From contig NZ_FNHI01000007.1 of NCBI RefSeq assembly GCF_900103455.1, positions 186,001-250,000 of the forward strand: DNA of 64,000 nucleotides, given 5' to 3'. Shown one piece after another: positions 52,273 to 61,177 of this stretch. Below the pieces are notes generated by a model. The model searched no databases. It was not told the origin of the DNA and worked only from the letters and a program-made list of their open reading frames with translations. The position numbers were made by a program, and so were the translations under genes. How positions within the stretch are numbered: the stretch's first letter is position 1; each line of letters starts with the position of its first letter. Origin of the DNA: Streptomyces wuyuanensis. Lineage in GTDB: Bacteria; Actinomycetota; Actinomycetes; Streptomycetales; Streptomycetaceae.

Positions 52273-52832
52273 GCACCACCGCCGCCGCCCTGGGGACGTT
52301 CTCCGTCCGTCCCCTCGACCCGATAGCAGACGCCGAGCTGCTGCACCGCTGGGTCACCGACCCCAAGGCCGCCTTCTGGATGATGCAGGACGCGAAGCTG
52401 GAGGACGTCGAGCGCGAGTACATGAGGATCGCCGCGCACGAGCACCACGACGCCTTCATCGGGCTGCACGACGGCGAACCCGCCTTCCTGATGGAGCGCT
52501 ACGACCCGCGCCATGTGGAGTTGGTCGGTCTCTACGAGCCCGGGCCGGGCGACGTCGGCATGCACTTCCTGGTCGCCCCGACGGACACCCCGGTGCACGG
52601 CTTCACCCGGGCCGTGATCACCGCGGTGATGCGGGAGCTGTTCGCCGACCCGGCGACGCGACGGGTCGTCGTCGAGCCGGACGTCGGCAACAAGGCCGTG
52701 CACGCGCTCAACGAGGCCGTCGGCTTCGTCCCCGAGCGCGAGATCCGGAAGCCCGAGAAGACGGCGCTGCTGAGCTTCTGCACGCGCGAGCAGTTCGAAG
52801 CGGCCGTCGGCGATGCGGAGGTGCCGCGATGA
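52269..52832 (+). CDS. desC: N-hydroxycadaverine acyltransferase DesC
   Basis: A 187-residue GNAT-type acyltransferase of the siderophore branch (IucB/AlcB). It transfers an acetyl or succinyl group from CoA to N-hydroxycadaverine. The conserved blocks are [18 protein letters not shown], then [12 protein letters not shown] and [24 protein letters not shown] text, with [21 protein letters not shown] as the C-terminal GNAT motif. Overlaps desB and desD by 4 bp each (ATGA), so the operon is tightly coupled. Confidence 0.93.
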   Translation: MSTTAAALGTFSVRPLDPIADAELLHRWVTDPKAAFWMMQDAKLEDVEREYMRIAAHEHHDAFIGLHDGEPAFLMERYDPRHVELVGLYEPGPGDVGMHFLVAPTDTPVHGFTRAVITAVMRELFADPATRRVVVEPDVGNKAVHALNEAVGFVPEREIRKPEKTALLSFCTREQFEAAVGDAEVPR

Positions 52833-54628
52833 GCACGGCGATCGACAGCGTCTCCCACCTCACCCCCGAGCTGTGGGCCGAGGCCAACAGACTGCTGATC
52901 CGCAAGGGCCTCGCCGAGTTCTCCCACGAGCGGCTGCTCGCACCGAGGGACCTCGGGGAGGGCCGCTACGCGGTGTTCAGCGACGACGGCAGGACCGAGT
53001 ACCGGTTCACCGCCGGGCGGCTGGCCCTCGATCACTGGCAGGTCGAGGCGGACTCCGTGTCCCGGCACCGCGACGGTTCGGAACTCCCCCTGGACGCACT
53101 GGAGTTCTTCAATGAGCTGCGCGGCGCCCTGGGCCTGTCCGACGAGATCCTGCCGGTGTACCTGGAGGAGATCTCCTCCACCCTGTCCGGCACGGCGTAC
53201 AAGCTCACCAAACCCGAGGTGTCCGCGGACGAGCTCAGCCGGGCCGGTTTCCAGGACATCGAGACCGGGATGACCGAGGGCCATCCCTGTTTCGTCGCCA
53301 ACAACGGACGGCTCGGCTTCGGCATCCACGAGTACCACCGGTACGCGCCGGAGGCCGCGGCCCCGGTCCGGCTGCTGTGGGTTGCCGCTCACCGCTCGCG
53401 CGCCGCGTTCACCTCCTGCACCGACCTCGGCTACGAGAACCTGATGCGTGCCGAGCTGGGTCCGGAGACGCTCGACCGTTTCGACGCCCGGCTGCGCGGT
53501 CTCGGACTGGACCCGGCGGACTACCTGCTGATGCCCGTCCACCCCTGGCAGTGGTGGAACAAGCTCTCCGTCACCTTCGCCGCCGAAGTGGCCCGGCAGC
53601 GGCTGGTGCCGCTCGGCGAGGGCGACGACGAGTACCTGGCGCAGCAGTCGATCCGCACCTTCTTCAACACCAGCGACCCCTCCAAGCACTATGTGAAGAC
53701 GGCGATGTCCGTCATCAACATGGGATTCATGCGGGGCCTGTCGGCCGCGTACATGGAGGCCACGCCCGCCATCAACGACTGGCTCGCCGGGCTGATCGCG
53801 AGCGACGACGTACTGACGGCGGCGCGCTTCTCGATCATCCGCGAGCGGGCCGCGGTCGGGTACCGGCACCTGGAGTACGAGGCCGCCACGGACCGCTTCT
53901 CCCCCTACCGCAAGATGCTGGCCGCGCTCTGGCGCGAGAGCCCGGTGGACACCCTGGAGGACGGCGAGCGGCTGGCGACGATGGCCTCGCTGCTGCACAC
54001 CGACCGCTCCGGGAAGTCCTTCGCCGGCGCGCTGATCGGCGAGTCGGGACTGCCGCCCGAGGTGTGGCTGCGCCGCTACCTGGACGCGTACCTGCTTCCG
54101 GTGCTGCACTGCTTCTACGCGTACGACCTCGTCTACATGCCGCACGGGGAGAACGTCATCCTGGTGCTCGGCGAGGACGGCGCGGTGCAGCGCGCGATCT
54201 TCAAGGACATCGCCGAGGAGATCTGCGTGATGGACCCGGACGCGGTCCTTCCGCCCGCGGTCGAGCGGGTGCGCGCCGAGGTCCCGGAGAACATGAAGCT
54301 GCTGTCGGTGTTCACCGACGTCTTCGACTGCTTCTTCCGGTTCCTCGCCGCCGCGCTGGTCACGGAGGGCGTGCTGGACGAGGACGCGTTCTGGCGGACG
54401 GTCGCCGAGTGCGTCGGCGGATACCAGGCGTCGATGCCGCACCTGAAGGAGAGGTTCGCCCAGTACGACATGTTCGCCCCGGAGTTCGCGCTGTCCTGCC
54501 TCAACCGGCTCCAGCTGCGCAACAACAAGCAGATGGTGGACCTGGCCGACCCGTCGGGCGCCCTCCAGCTGGTGGGCGATCTGGAGAACCCGATCGCACG
54601 GTTCCGCCGGGAAGTGCGGCGCAAGTAG
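52829..54628 (+). CDS. desD: Desferrioxamine synthetase DesD (NIS synthetase)
   Basis: A 599-residue NRPS-independent siderophore synthetase (IucA/IucC family). It uses ATP to join N-hydroxy-N-succinylcadaverine units into desferrioxamines and closes the ring to give desferrioxamine E. Family blocks: EGHPCFVANNGRLGFGIHEY (ATP/substrate), LLMPVHPWQWWNKL, QQSIRTFFNTSDPSKHYVKT, and MPHGENVILVL, with the C-terminal FhuF-like region (KNNKQMVDLAD-like text). The ATG overlaps desC. Convergent with the GH20 gene, with strong hairpins in between. Confidence 0.95.
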   Translation: MSTAIDSVSHLTPELWAEANRLLIRKGLAEFSHERLLAPRDLGEGRYAVFSDDGRTEYRFTAGRLALDHWQVEADSVSRHRDGSELPLDALEFFNELRGALGLSDEILPVYLEEISSTLSGTAYKLTKPEVSADELSRAGFQDIETGMTEGHPCFVANNGRLGFGIHEYHRYAPEAAAPVRLLWVAAHRSRAAFTSCTDLGYENLMRAELGPETLDRFDARLRGLGLDPADYLLMPVHPWQWWNKLSVTFAAEVARQRLVPLGEGDDEYLAQQSIRTFFNTSDPSKHYVKTAMSVINMGFMRGLSAAYMEATPAINDWLAGLIASDDVLTAARFSIIRERAAVGYRHLEYEAATDRFSPYRKMLAALWRESPVDTLEDGERLATMASLLHTDRSGKSFAGALIGESGLPPEVWLRRYLDAYLLPVLHCFYAYDLVYMPHGENVILVLGEDGAVQRAIFKDIAEEICVMDPDAVLPPAVERVRAEVPENMKLLSVFTDVFDCFFRFLAAALVTEGVLDEDAFWRTVAECVGGYQASMPHLKERFAQYDMFAPEFALSCLNRLQLRNNKQMVDLADPSGALQLVGDLENPIARFRREVRRK

Positions 54629-54700
54629 CTCCGTCCGCCCGCGGGGCGGGGGCGGGTGGGACTTCCACGCACGCCCCGGCCCTCACGGGCCACAGACCGG

Positions 54701-54787
54701 GCGGGCGCCCGGCGGAGTACGGTCCTCCGCCGGGCGCCCGCTCCCTCGCGCCGCCCGCGTGCCCGCCGCTTCGGGCCGCGGGCGGCG
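54701..54787. terminator. Bidirectional terminator region between desD and the GH20 gene
   Basis: First hairpin: a perfect 17-bp stem, arms 54701-54717 and 54725-54741 around a 7-nt loop. Second: arms CGCCGCCCGCG (54749-54759) and CGCGGGCGGCG (54777-54787) with an inner GCCCG/CGGGC extension. Both lie in the 199-bp convergent gap and can terminate from either side. Confidence 0.85.
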
Positions 54788-54827
54788 TGCTCGCTCCCCG
54801 TGCCGCGCGGGCCCGCTCACGGCCGTG

Positions 54828-56438
54828 TCAGCCTGCGGGCCAGGGCACCTGCGGCGAGCGGTAGTAGTCGATGCCGAGCGCCGACATCCGCGGCCCCTGC
54901 GCCGCGAGCCGCACCTTGTAGGCGTCCCAGTCGTGCGTGGACGCCGGGGACCAGCCGAGCTCGGCGACCCCGGGCAGCCTCGGGAACGCCATGAACTCCA
55001 GCTGGTCGCTGGTGGCGAGGGTCTCGGTCCACAGCGGCGCCTCGACCCCGGCGATAGCGGACGCGGGCGCACCCGGCAGATAGGCGCCCGGGTCCCAGTC
55101 GTAGGAGCGCTGGACCTCGACGTATCCCGCCCAGGCCAGACCGAGGGGGGTGTCCTTGTGGTACTTCATGTCGAGGTAGATCCGGTCGGCGGGCGACAGG
55201 ACGATCCTGGTGCCGTTCCGCGCGGCCTTCGCGACCTGCTCCTTCTCCGCGGCGCTCGTGCCGTCCAGACCCCAGTACTGCGCGACCGCGCCCTCGGCGG
55301 GCGTGGCTCCGGTCAGCTGGTGCCAGCCGACGACCGTCTTGCCGTGCTCGGCGACGGCCGCCTGCGCCCGGTCCATGAACGCCACATAGTCCTCGTGGCT
55401 GGTGGAGTGGGCCTCGTCGCCGCCGATGTGGAGGTACCTCCCGGGTGTCATCGCGGCCAGTTCGCGCACGACGTCGTCCACGAAGTCGTAGGTGACGGCC
55501 TTGGGCACGCACAGCGAGCTGAATCCGACCGCCGTGCCGGTGTAGAGCGGCGGGGCGACACCGTCGCAGTTCAGCTCGGCGTAGGAGGCGAGGGCCGCGT
55601 TGGTGTGGCCCGGCATGTCGATCTCCGGGACCACCTCCATGTAGCGGGAGCCGGCGTACGCGACCAGCTCCTTGTACTGGGCCTTGGTGTAGTGGCCGCC
55701 GGGGCCGCCGCCGACCTGGGTGGACCCGCCGTAGGTGGCGAGCCGCGGCCAGGAGTCGATGGCGATGCGCCAGCCCTGGTCGTCGGAGAGGTGCAGATGC
55801 AGTTTGTTGATCTTGTAGAGCGCCAACTGGTCGATGTAGCGCTTGACCTGGTCGACGGTGAAGAAGTGCCGGGAGACGTCGAGCATCGCGCCGCGGTGCC
55901 CGAAGCGGGGCGCGTCGGTGATGGTCCCGCCGGGGACCTGCCACGGTCCGGCCTGGCGGGTGTCCTTCTCGACGGCGGCGGGCAGCAGCTGGCGGAGCGT
56001 CTGGACGCCGTGGAAGAGCCCGGCGGGCTTCCGAGCGGTGATGGTGACGCCGCCGCGGCCGGAGTCCAGCCGGTAGCCCTCCTCCCCGAGTCCCCTGTCG
56101 CGCGAACCGAGCACGAGCCGGATGCCGCCGCGGCCGCCGTCGTCGGTGACCGGCAGCGCGTACCCGGTGGACGGGCGCAGCACCGACGCGAGCGCGGCGG
56201 CGATGCGGCGGGCCTCGCGGGAGCCGCCGTCGACGTGGATCCGGGTGGCCGGCGTGAGTGTGTAGGGCGAGCCCGCCGGGCGTACGGAGGCGGGTGCCGG
56301 CACGACCTCGCCGAGCGGTCTCGGTCCGGGAGCGGGGGCCTGTCCGGGAGCGGGGGCCGCGCCGACACCGGCGACGCCGGCGGCCGCGACGAGCAGGAGT
56401 GATCCGAGGAGCCGGGGGAGCGTTCTGCGCTGTCTCAC
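54828..56438 (-). CDS. Secreted beta-N-acetylhexosaminidase, glycoside hydrolase family 20
   Basis: A 536-residue secreted enzyme (Sec signal RRTLPRLLGSLLLVAAAG, cleavage near GAA). Residues about 60-180 are the GH20b N-terminal domain; the catalytic GH20 barrel has RYLHIGGDEAHST with the Asp-Glu catalytic pair, plus HRGAMLDVSRHFFT and HLHLSDDQGWRIAIDSWP. It releases N-acetylglucosamine from chitooligosaccharides by substrate-assisted catalysis. The GTG start at 56438 follows AAGGGA; the frame is open to 56498 without ribosome site. Two DasR-like sites are upstream, so control by the GlcNAc-responsive repressor DasR is probable. Confidence 0.94.
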   Translation of the reverse strand: MRQRRTLPRLLGSLLLVAAAGVAGVGAAPAPGQAPAPGPRPLGEVVPAPASVRPAGSPYTLTPATRIHVDGGSREARRIAAALASVLRPSTGYALPVTDDGGRGGIRLVLGSRDRGLGEEGYRLDSGRGGVTITARKPAGLFHGVQTLRQLLPAAVEKDTRQAGPWQVPGGTITDAPRFGHRGAMLDVSRHFFTVDQVKRYIDQLALYKINKLHLHLSDDQGWRIAIDSWPRLATYGGSTQVGGGPGGHYTKAQYKELVAYAGSRYMEVVPEIDMPGHTNAALASYAELNCDGVAPPLYTGTAVGFSSLCVPKAVTYDFVDDVVRELAAMTPGRYLHIGGDEAHSTSHEDYVAFMDRAQAAVAEHGKTVVGWHQLTGATPAEGAVAQYWGLDGTSAAEKEQVAKAARNGTRIVLSPADRIYLDMKYHKDTPLGLAWAGYVEVQRSYDWDPGAYLPGAPASAIAGVEAPLWTETLATSDQLEFMAFPRLPGVAELGWSPASTHDWDAYKVRLAAQGPRMSALGIDYYRSPQVPWPAG

Positions 56439-56523
56439 AGGCTGGGTCCCTTCGAGGGGCGTGGCGACTGTGGTGCTGAGCAACCGAACGGTCACCATGC
56501 GTACCGTGCACCCCAGGAGCGGT

Positions 56524-56562
56524 CAAGGTGTAGACCACTTCTCGGTACAGGTTCAGACCACC
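56524..56562. promoter_or_regulatory. Tandem DasR-like (dre) sites
   Basis: CAAGGTGTAGACCACT (56524-56539) shares 12 of 16 positions with the dre consensus AGTGGTCTAGACCACT and has a perfect right half-site TAGACCACT. ACAGGTTCAGACCACC (56547-56562) is weaker (11 of 16). They are 23 bp apart and lie between the GH20 gene (start 56438) and the divergent DUF4429 gene (start 56626). Confidence 0.75.
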
Positions 56563-56625
56563 CGGATCCCTTCGCACCGTTCGCGCCGCCTCTGGACTCC
56601 GCACCTCCGGTGCGACAATCCTCCA

Positions 56626-57489
56626 ATGGCGGAAATCATCCAGAAGGACGGCACGTGGGCCTTCGACGGGCAGACCGTGCGCATCGTCCCCGGCACCGGA
56701 AAGACGCACCCCCTGCGGCAGGCCCTCGGTGAACTGGCCGTCCCGCTGGAGGCGTTGGCCGGTGTCGCCTTCGAGCCCGGGCGCCGCGGCGGGCGGCTGC
56801 GGCTGAAGCTGCGGGACGGCAGCGATCCCCTGCTGCTGGCCGCCGACGGACGCCTGCCGGAGAGCGGAGACCCCTACCGGCTGCCGGTCGAGAGCGACCG
56901 CGGCGGCGTGGCCGAGTACTTCGTGGACGAACTGCGCAACGCCCTGCTGCTGGACCAGGTCCCGGACGGACCCGTGGACCGCTTCCTGCTGCCCGGCCCG
57001 GCGGTACCCGTCTCGGGCGGCGGCGGTGACGGCACGGCCTCCTTCGACGGGGACACGATCCGTCTGACGTGGAACTGGAAGGCCGAGGAGTCCAAGGCGT
57101 CGTCCGGGGCGAGCACCTTCCCCCTCTCCGAGGTGAGCGGGGTGCGCTGGCTGCCGGCGATCGGCCTCGAGAGCGGCCATCTGCGTTTCCTGCTCGACGG
57201 CCGGTCCGCCCAGAGGCCCGCCAAGCACGACCCGTACGCACTGGACCTGTGGGGCCTGTCACGCAAGGAGTACACCGCCGTCCTCGTCGCCGCCGCCGTG
57301 ATCGCCCGGCTCCCGCACCCGAGCGCCGCCGTGCGCACGCCCGGGGAACTGCCGGCCGCGGCCCCGGCGGCGGACGATCACGACGTGCTGCTGCGGCGGC
57401 TGCGGGAACTCGGGGAACTGCACCGGGCGGGGATACTGACCGACGAGGAGTTCTCCACGGCCAAGCAGGCCGTCCTCAAGCGCATGTGA
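56626..57489 (+). CDS. DUF4429 domain protein with C-terminal SHOCT motif
   Basis: A 287-residue protein, apparently soluble. It consists of two DUF4429 units (KDGTWAFDGQTVRIVPGTGK and GDGTASFDGDTIRLTWNWK) whose beta-rich folds resemble PH-like domains (bPH). The C-terminal about 35 residues, LRRLRELGELHRAGILTDEE then FSTAKQAVLKRM, are a SHOCT motif, a short helical oligomerisation or tethering segment. Its function is unknown. The ATG at 56626 has a weak ribosome site. It is divergent from the GH20 gene. Confidence 0.85.
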   Translation: MAEIIQKDGTWAFDGQTVRIVPGTGKTHPLRQALGELAVPLEALAGVAFEPGRRGGRLRLKLRDGSDPLLLAADGRLPESGDPYRLPVESDRGGVAEYFVDELRNALLLDQVPDGPVDRFLLPGPAVPVSGGGGDGTASFDGDTIRLTWNWKAEESKASSGASTFPLSEVSGVRWLPAIGLESGHLRFLLDGRSAQRPAKHDPYALDLWGLSRKEYTAVLVAAAVIARLPHPSAAVRTPGELPAAAPAADDHDVLLRRLRELGELHRAGILTDEEFSTAKQAVLKRM

Positions 57490-57539
57490 GCGGTTCGGCG
57501 AGCAACCCCGCAAGACGGGCGTAAACAGCGACTGTAACC

Positions 57540-57890
57540 ATGATCACGCAGGAATCTGCCCGAAAACGGGCAGGAATCTTGCGTTCAGGCCCTGTGGCGC
57601 CCCAATATCTACGGGTGCTCGAACGTCGCACGTCGCATGACGACCTCATCGACCATCTGGTGCGCAGCACCGCGCTCCAGCGCGGTGAGGCGGCCCGGGT
57701 GGTGCTGGACGTGCTGGCGTTTTTCGACGAGACGACCGAGGAGTTCGTGCGCCGTCGCCACCGGGAGCTGCAGGCCGGCGGAGGCGTGAACACCGAGATC
57801 TTCGAGCGGATCGCGGCCGAGCTGCCGTACCGCGCGGTGGCTCCTCCGGAGCTCTCGCTCCGGCAGCTGCGCCGCATCGTCTACGGCTGA
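57540..57890 (+). CDS. Small conserved helical protein
   Basis: A protein of up to 116 residues, helical and charged, without a recognised domain: ERRTSHDDLIDHLVRSTALQ, then VVLDVLAFFDETTEEFVRRR, and at the end PELSLRQLRRIVYG. The pattern DDLIDHLVRST...ALQRGEAARVV resembles bacterial HU-like or Hfq-unrelated regulators in predicted helices, but I do not recognise the family; conservation next to glmS in Streptomyces seems likely. Start uncertain: ATG 57540 has no ribosome site, and GTG 57594 (98 residues) is an alternative closer to the conserved part. Confidence 0.65.
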   Translation: MITQESARKRAGILRSGPVAPQYLRVLERRTSHDDLIDHLVRSTALQRGEAARVVLDVLAFFDETTEEFVRRRHRELQAGGGVNTEIFERIAAELPYRAVAPPELSLRQLRRIVYG

Positions 57891-57975
57891 GCCGCCGCGA
57901 AGGCCGCGTACACCGCGCACACAGCGCGGCGTGGCCGGGCACACACACGAACGTCGTTGGAGGGGCAGAGACTCT

Positions 57976-59793
57976 ATGTGCGGAATCGTCGGTTACATCG
58001 GGAAGCGCGACGTCGCGCCGCTGCTGCTGGAGGGCCTGGCGCGGCTGGAGTACCGGGGTTACGACTCCGCGGGCATGGTGATCACCAGCCCCAAGAGCAC
58101 CGGCCTGAAGATGGTCAAGGCCAAGGGCCGCGTCCGCGACCTGGAGGCCCGGGTCCCCAAGCGCTTCACCGGCACCACCGGCATCGCCCACACCCGCTGG
58201 GCCACCCACGGCGCCCCGAGCGACATCAACTCGCACCCGCACCTGGACCCCGAGAACAAGGTCGCCGTCGTCCACAACGGCATCGTCGACAACGCCGACG
58301 AGCTGCGCGCCAAGCTGGAGGCCGACGGTGTCGTCTTCGCCTCCGAGACCGACACCGAGGTGATCACCCACCTGATCGCCCGCTCCCAGGCCGAGACCCT
58401 GGAGGAGAAGGTCCGCGAGGCGGTCAAGGTCATCGAGGGCACCTACGGCATCGCCGTCATGCACGCCGACTTCAACGACCGCATCGTGGTCGCGCGCAAC
58501 GGCTCCCCCGTCATCCTCGGCATCGGCGAGAAGGAGATGCTCGTCGCCTCCGACGTCGCCGCGCTGATCGCCCACACCCGCCAGGTCGTCACCCTCAACG
58601 ACGGCGAGATGGCCACCCTGAAGGCCGACGACTTCCGGACCTACACCACCAGCGGCGCGACGACCACCGCCACCCCCGAGACCGTCGAGTGGGAGGCCGC
58701 CTCGTACGACATGGGCGGCCACGACACGTACATGCACAAGGAGATCTCGGAGCAGCCGGACGCCGTGGACCGCGTGCTGCGCGGCCGCATCGACGACCGG
58801 TTCTCCACCGTGCACCTGGGCGGCCTGAACCTGGACGCCCGCGAGGCCCGCGGCATCCGCCGCGTCAAGATCCTCGGCTGCGGCACCTCGTACCACGCGG
58901 GTCTGATCGGCGCCGGGCTCATCGAGTCCCTGGCCCGTATCCCCGCGGACTCCGAGCCGGCGTCCGAGTTCCGCTACCGCAACCCGGTGGTGGACCCCGA
59001 CACCCTCTACATCGCCGTCTCCCAGTCCGGTGAGACCTACGACGTGCTCGCGGCCGTCCAGGAGCTCAAGCGCAAGGGCGCCCGCGTCCTCGGCGTCGTG
59101 AACGTGGTCGGCTCCGCGATCGCCCGCGAGACGGACGGCGGCGTGTACGTGCACGCCGGCCCGGAGGTCTGCGTCGTCTCCACCAAGTGCTTCACCAACA
59201 CGGTGGTCGCCTTCGCGCTGCTCGCACTGCACCTGGGCCGCATCCGCGACCTGTCCGTCGCCGACGGCAAGCGGATCATCGAGGGCCTGCGCAGGCTGCC
59301 CGCCCAGATCTCCGAGATCCTCGAGTCCGAGGACGAGATCAAGAAGCTGGCGGACGAGTACGCCGACGCCAAGTCGATGATGTTCATCGGCCGGGTCCGC
59401 GGCTACCCGGTGGCCCTGGAGGCCTCCCTGAAGCTCAAGGAGATCTCCTACATCCACGCCGAGGCATACCCGGCCTCCGAGCTGAAGCACGGCCCGCTGG
59501 CGCTGATCGAGCCGGCGCTGCCGACGGTCGCCATCGTCCCCGACGACGAGCTGCTGGAGAAGAACCGCGCCGCGCTGGAGGAGATCAAGGCCCGCAGCGG
59601 CCGGATCCTCGCGGTCGCCCACCAGGAGCAGGAGAAGGCCGACCACACGATCCTCGTCCCCAAGAACGAGGACGAGCTGGACCCGATCCTCATGGGCATC
59701 CCGCTCCAGCTCCTCGCCTACCACACGGCCCTGGCCCTCGGCCGGGACATCGACAAGCCGCGCAACCTGGCCAAGTCGGTCACCGTCGAGTAG
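57976..59793 (+). CDS. glmS: Glutamine-fructose-6-phosphate aminotransferase (isomerising)
   Basis: A 605-residue GlmS that converts fructose-6-P and glutamine to glucosamine-6-P, the first step of amino-sugar and peptidoglycan synthesis. Residues 2-230 are the class II glutaminase with the N-terminal nucleophile Cys2 (MCGIVGYIG), HTRWATHG and HNGIVDN. Two SIS domains follow (LGCGTSYHAG, SQSGETYDVL; ASLKLKEISYIHAEAYPASE, ELKHGPLALIE). The C-terminal KSVTVE is canonical. The ATG follows GGAGGGG. No riboswitch (glmS ribozyme) is visible in the 85-bp leader, as expected in actinobacteria. A strong terminator follows. Confidence 0.96.
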   Translation: MCGIVGYIGKRDVAPLLLEGLARLEYRGYDSAGMVITSPKSTGLKMVKAKGRVRDLEARVPKRFTGTTGIAHTRWATHGAPSDINSHPHLDPENKVAVVHNGIVDNADELRAKLEADGVVFASETDTEVITHLIARSQAETLEEKVREAVKVIEGTYGIAVMHADFNDRIVVARNGSPVILGIGEKEMLVASDVAALIAHTRQVVTLNDGEMATLKADDFRTYTTSGATTTATPETVEWEAASYDMGGHDTYMHKEISEQPDAVDRVLRGRIDDRFSTVHLGGLNLDAREARGIRRVKILGCGTSYHAGLIGAGLIESLARIPADSEPASEFRYRNPVVDPDTLYIAVSQSGETYDVLAAVQELKRKGARVLGVVNVVGSAIARETDGGVYVHAGPEVCVVSTKCFTNTVVAFALLALHLGRIRDLSVADGKRIIEGLRRLPAQISEILESEDEIKKLADEYADAKSMMFIGRVRGYPVALEASLKLKEISYIHAEAYPASELKHGPLALIEPALPTVAIVPDDELLEKNRAALEEIKARSGRILAVAHQEQEKADHTILVPKNEDELDPILMGIPLQLLAYHTALALGRDIDKPRNLAKSVTVE

Positions 59794-59820
59794 TCCCCGC
59801 CCGGCCCCGCGCCGGCAGAC

Positions 59821-59864
59821 GGCGACCCCCTTGCGCACGCCACCAGTGCCGCAAGGGGGTCGCC
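59821..59864 (+). terminator. Terminator of glmS
   Basis: A perfect 15-bp stem (GGCGACCCCCTTGCG / CGCAAGGGGGTCGCC) with a 14-nt loop, 28 bp after the glmS stop, followed by TCTTTC. One of the strongest hairpins in the window; it could also serve the convergent SatP gene. Confidence 0.88.
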
Positions 59865-59908
59865 TCTTTCGTCGTCGGCGTCGAACGGTCACGCCGGCGG
59901 CCCGCCGC

Positions 59909-60478
59909 TCAGCCGGTGGCCGTCACACCCCGGCCTGCGGCACGCCCCGAGAAGGTGGGCCAGTGCGCCAGCGCCGCGGTGGCGCCGTACCAGGCCACGA
60001 GACCCGCGACCGCGGCGGCCCAGCCGCCGGCCTTCGCCAGCCCGTCGTTACCCGCGAACGAGGCGATCGCGAGGAGCAGCATCGACACGCACAGCAGCCC
60101 GTACACGCCCTGGCCGAGGATCCCGCTGCCGGACGCGCCCGCGGTGAGCGTGAGCGCCAGGAGCGCGAACAGGAGCATGAACAGCCCGGCGGCCTCCGCC
60201 GAGACCTCCGCGCCGGTGCCGGTCCCCCAGGTGAACCAGAAGGCACCGAGGCCCGCGAAGGCCGTACCCGTACCGCCGTTGCCCGCACGGAACTCGAGCA
60301 ACCCGACGACGAACAGTGCGACCCCGCCCACCCAGGTCGCGAGGGCTGCGGCGTCGGACGCCGCGACATTGTCGATCACACCGGTGTTGCCGACCCCGAA
60401 CGCCAGCAGCGTCAGGCCCAGTGCGAGGTGGCCGAGAGTGGTTGACGTGGCGCTTCCCGCGGAGACGTCCTTGTCCAC
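59909..60478 (-). CDS. Acetate/succinate transporter, GPR1/FUN34/YaaH (SatP) family
   Basis: A 189-residue protein with six hydrophobic helices. It starts like the family, STTLGHLALGLTLLAFGVG, in which the NPAPLGL-type motif has become TTLGHLALGL, and the helices continue with LATWVGGVALFVVGLLEFRAG, FAGLGAFWFTWGTGTGAEVS and LFMLLFALLALTLTAG. Family members move acetate or succinate, or ammonium, across the membrane. The start is a GTG with AAGGGAG 6 nt upstream. It lies opposite to glmS; no partner gene is adjacent. Substrate uncertain. Confidence 0.85.
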   Translation of the reverse strand: MDKDVSAGSATSTTLGHLALGLTLLAFGVGNTGVIDNVAASDAAALATWVGGVALFVVGLLEFRAGNGGTGTAFAGLGAFWFTWGTGTGAEVSAEAAGLFMLLFALLALTLTAGASGSGILGQGVYGLLCVSMLLLAIASFAGNDGLAKAGGWAAAVAGLVAWYGATAALAHWPTFSGRAAGRGVTATG

Positions 60479-60655
60479 GGCGGGCTCCCTTCGTGCGCGC
60501 TTGGTGCTGATTCCCAGCCACCCTTATCTACCCTTCACAAGCGCACAATCCACCCCGTACGGATGAGTAGCCATGACGGTCGTCAAAAAGTTACAAAACC
60601 CGCCCCGACCTGCGAGAACGATGATGCGAAAGGGGTTCGAGCGGCCTCTTGGGGG

Positions 60656-61177
60656 CTACGGGATGACGATGACGGGCCGCTGTGCGCGGCGGGCCAGCCG
60701 TCCGGCGACCGAGCCGAAAATGCGCCCCACGATGCCGTTCGTGGAGCCGACCACGATGGCGTCCGCCGAATACTCCCGGCCGACCTCCTCGAGCTCGTGG
60801 CAGATGTCCCCGCCGCGCTCGACGAGGATCCACGGAACCTCGGAGAGGTAGTCGGCACAGGCGAGTTCGAGCCCCAGCACCTCGGTGCGATGGTCCGGGA
60901 CGTCGACGAAGACCGGCGGTTCGCAGCCCGCCCACACCGTGGTGGGAAGGCGGTTGGCGACGTGCACGATGATCAGGCCGGAACCGGAGCGCCTGGCCAT
61001 GCCGATCGCGTACGCCAAGGCCCGCTCGCTGGAGGTCGATCCGTCGAAGCCGACCACGACACCGTGCCGGAAGGCGGGATCACACGAATGGCGCGACTGT
61101 TCCGCCGCCTGCAGATCCGACACGGGGTCGGCGACCTGCTTGCGGTCCGCGGGTTCGGGAATTTCGTGACCGGCCAT
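60656..61177 (-). CDS. Universal stress protein (UspA family)
   Basis: A 173-residue protein. After a hydrophilic start of about 35 residues, the Usp fold runs from HGVVVGFDGSTSSERALAYA to the end; ATP-binding loop: IVVGSTNGIVGRIFGSVAGR, the G-2x-G-9x-G(S/T) motif of the ATP-binding members. A single domain, whereas many Streptomyces Usp proteins are double. It probably binds ATP and responds to starvation or stress. The ATG has only a weak ribosome site. The gap upstream holds a palindromic TACCC/GGGTA site. Confidence 0.9.
   Translation of the reverse strand: MAGHEIPEPADRKQVADPVSDLQAAEQSRHSCDPAFRHGVVVGFDGSTSSERALAYAIGMARRSGSGLIIVHVANRLPTTVWAGCEPPVFVDVPDHRTEVLGLELACADYLSEVPWILVERGGDICHELEEVGREYSADAIVVGSTNGIVGRIFGSVAGRLARRAQRPVIVIP

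Noticed and set aside
57891..57975. A glmS riboswitch/ribozyme in the leader of glmS
   Set aside because: The leader is only 85 bp and shows no ribozyme-like pseudoknot; such ribozymes are typical of Firmicutes.
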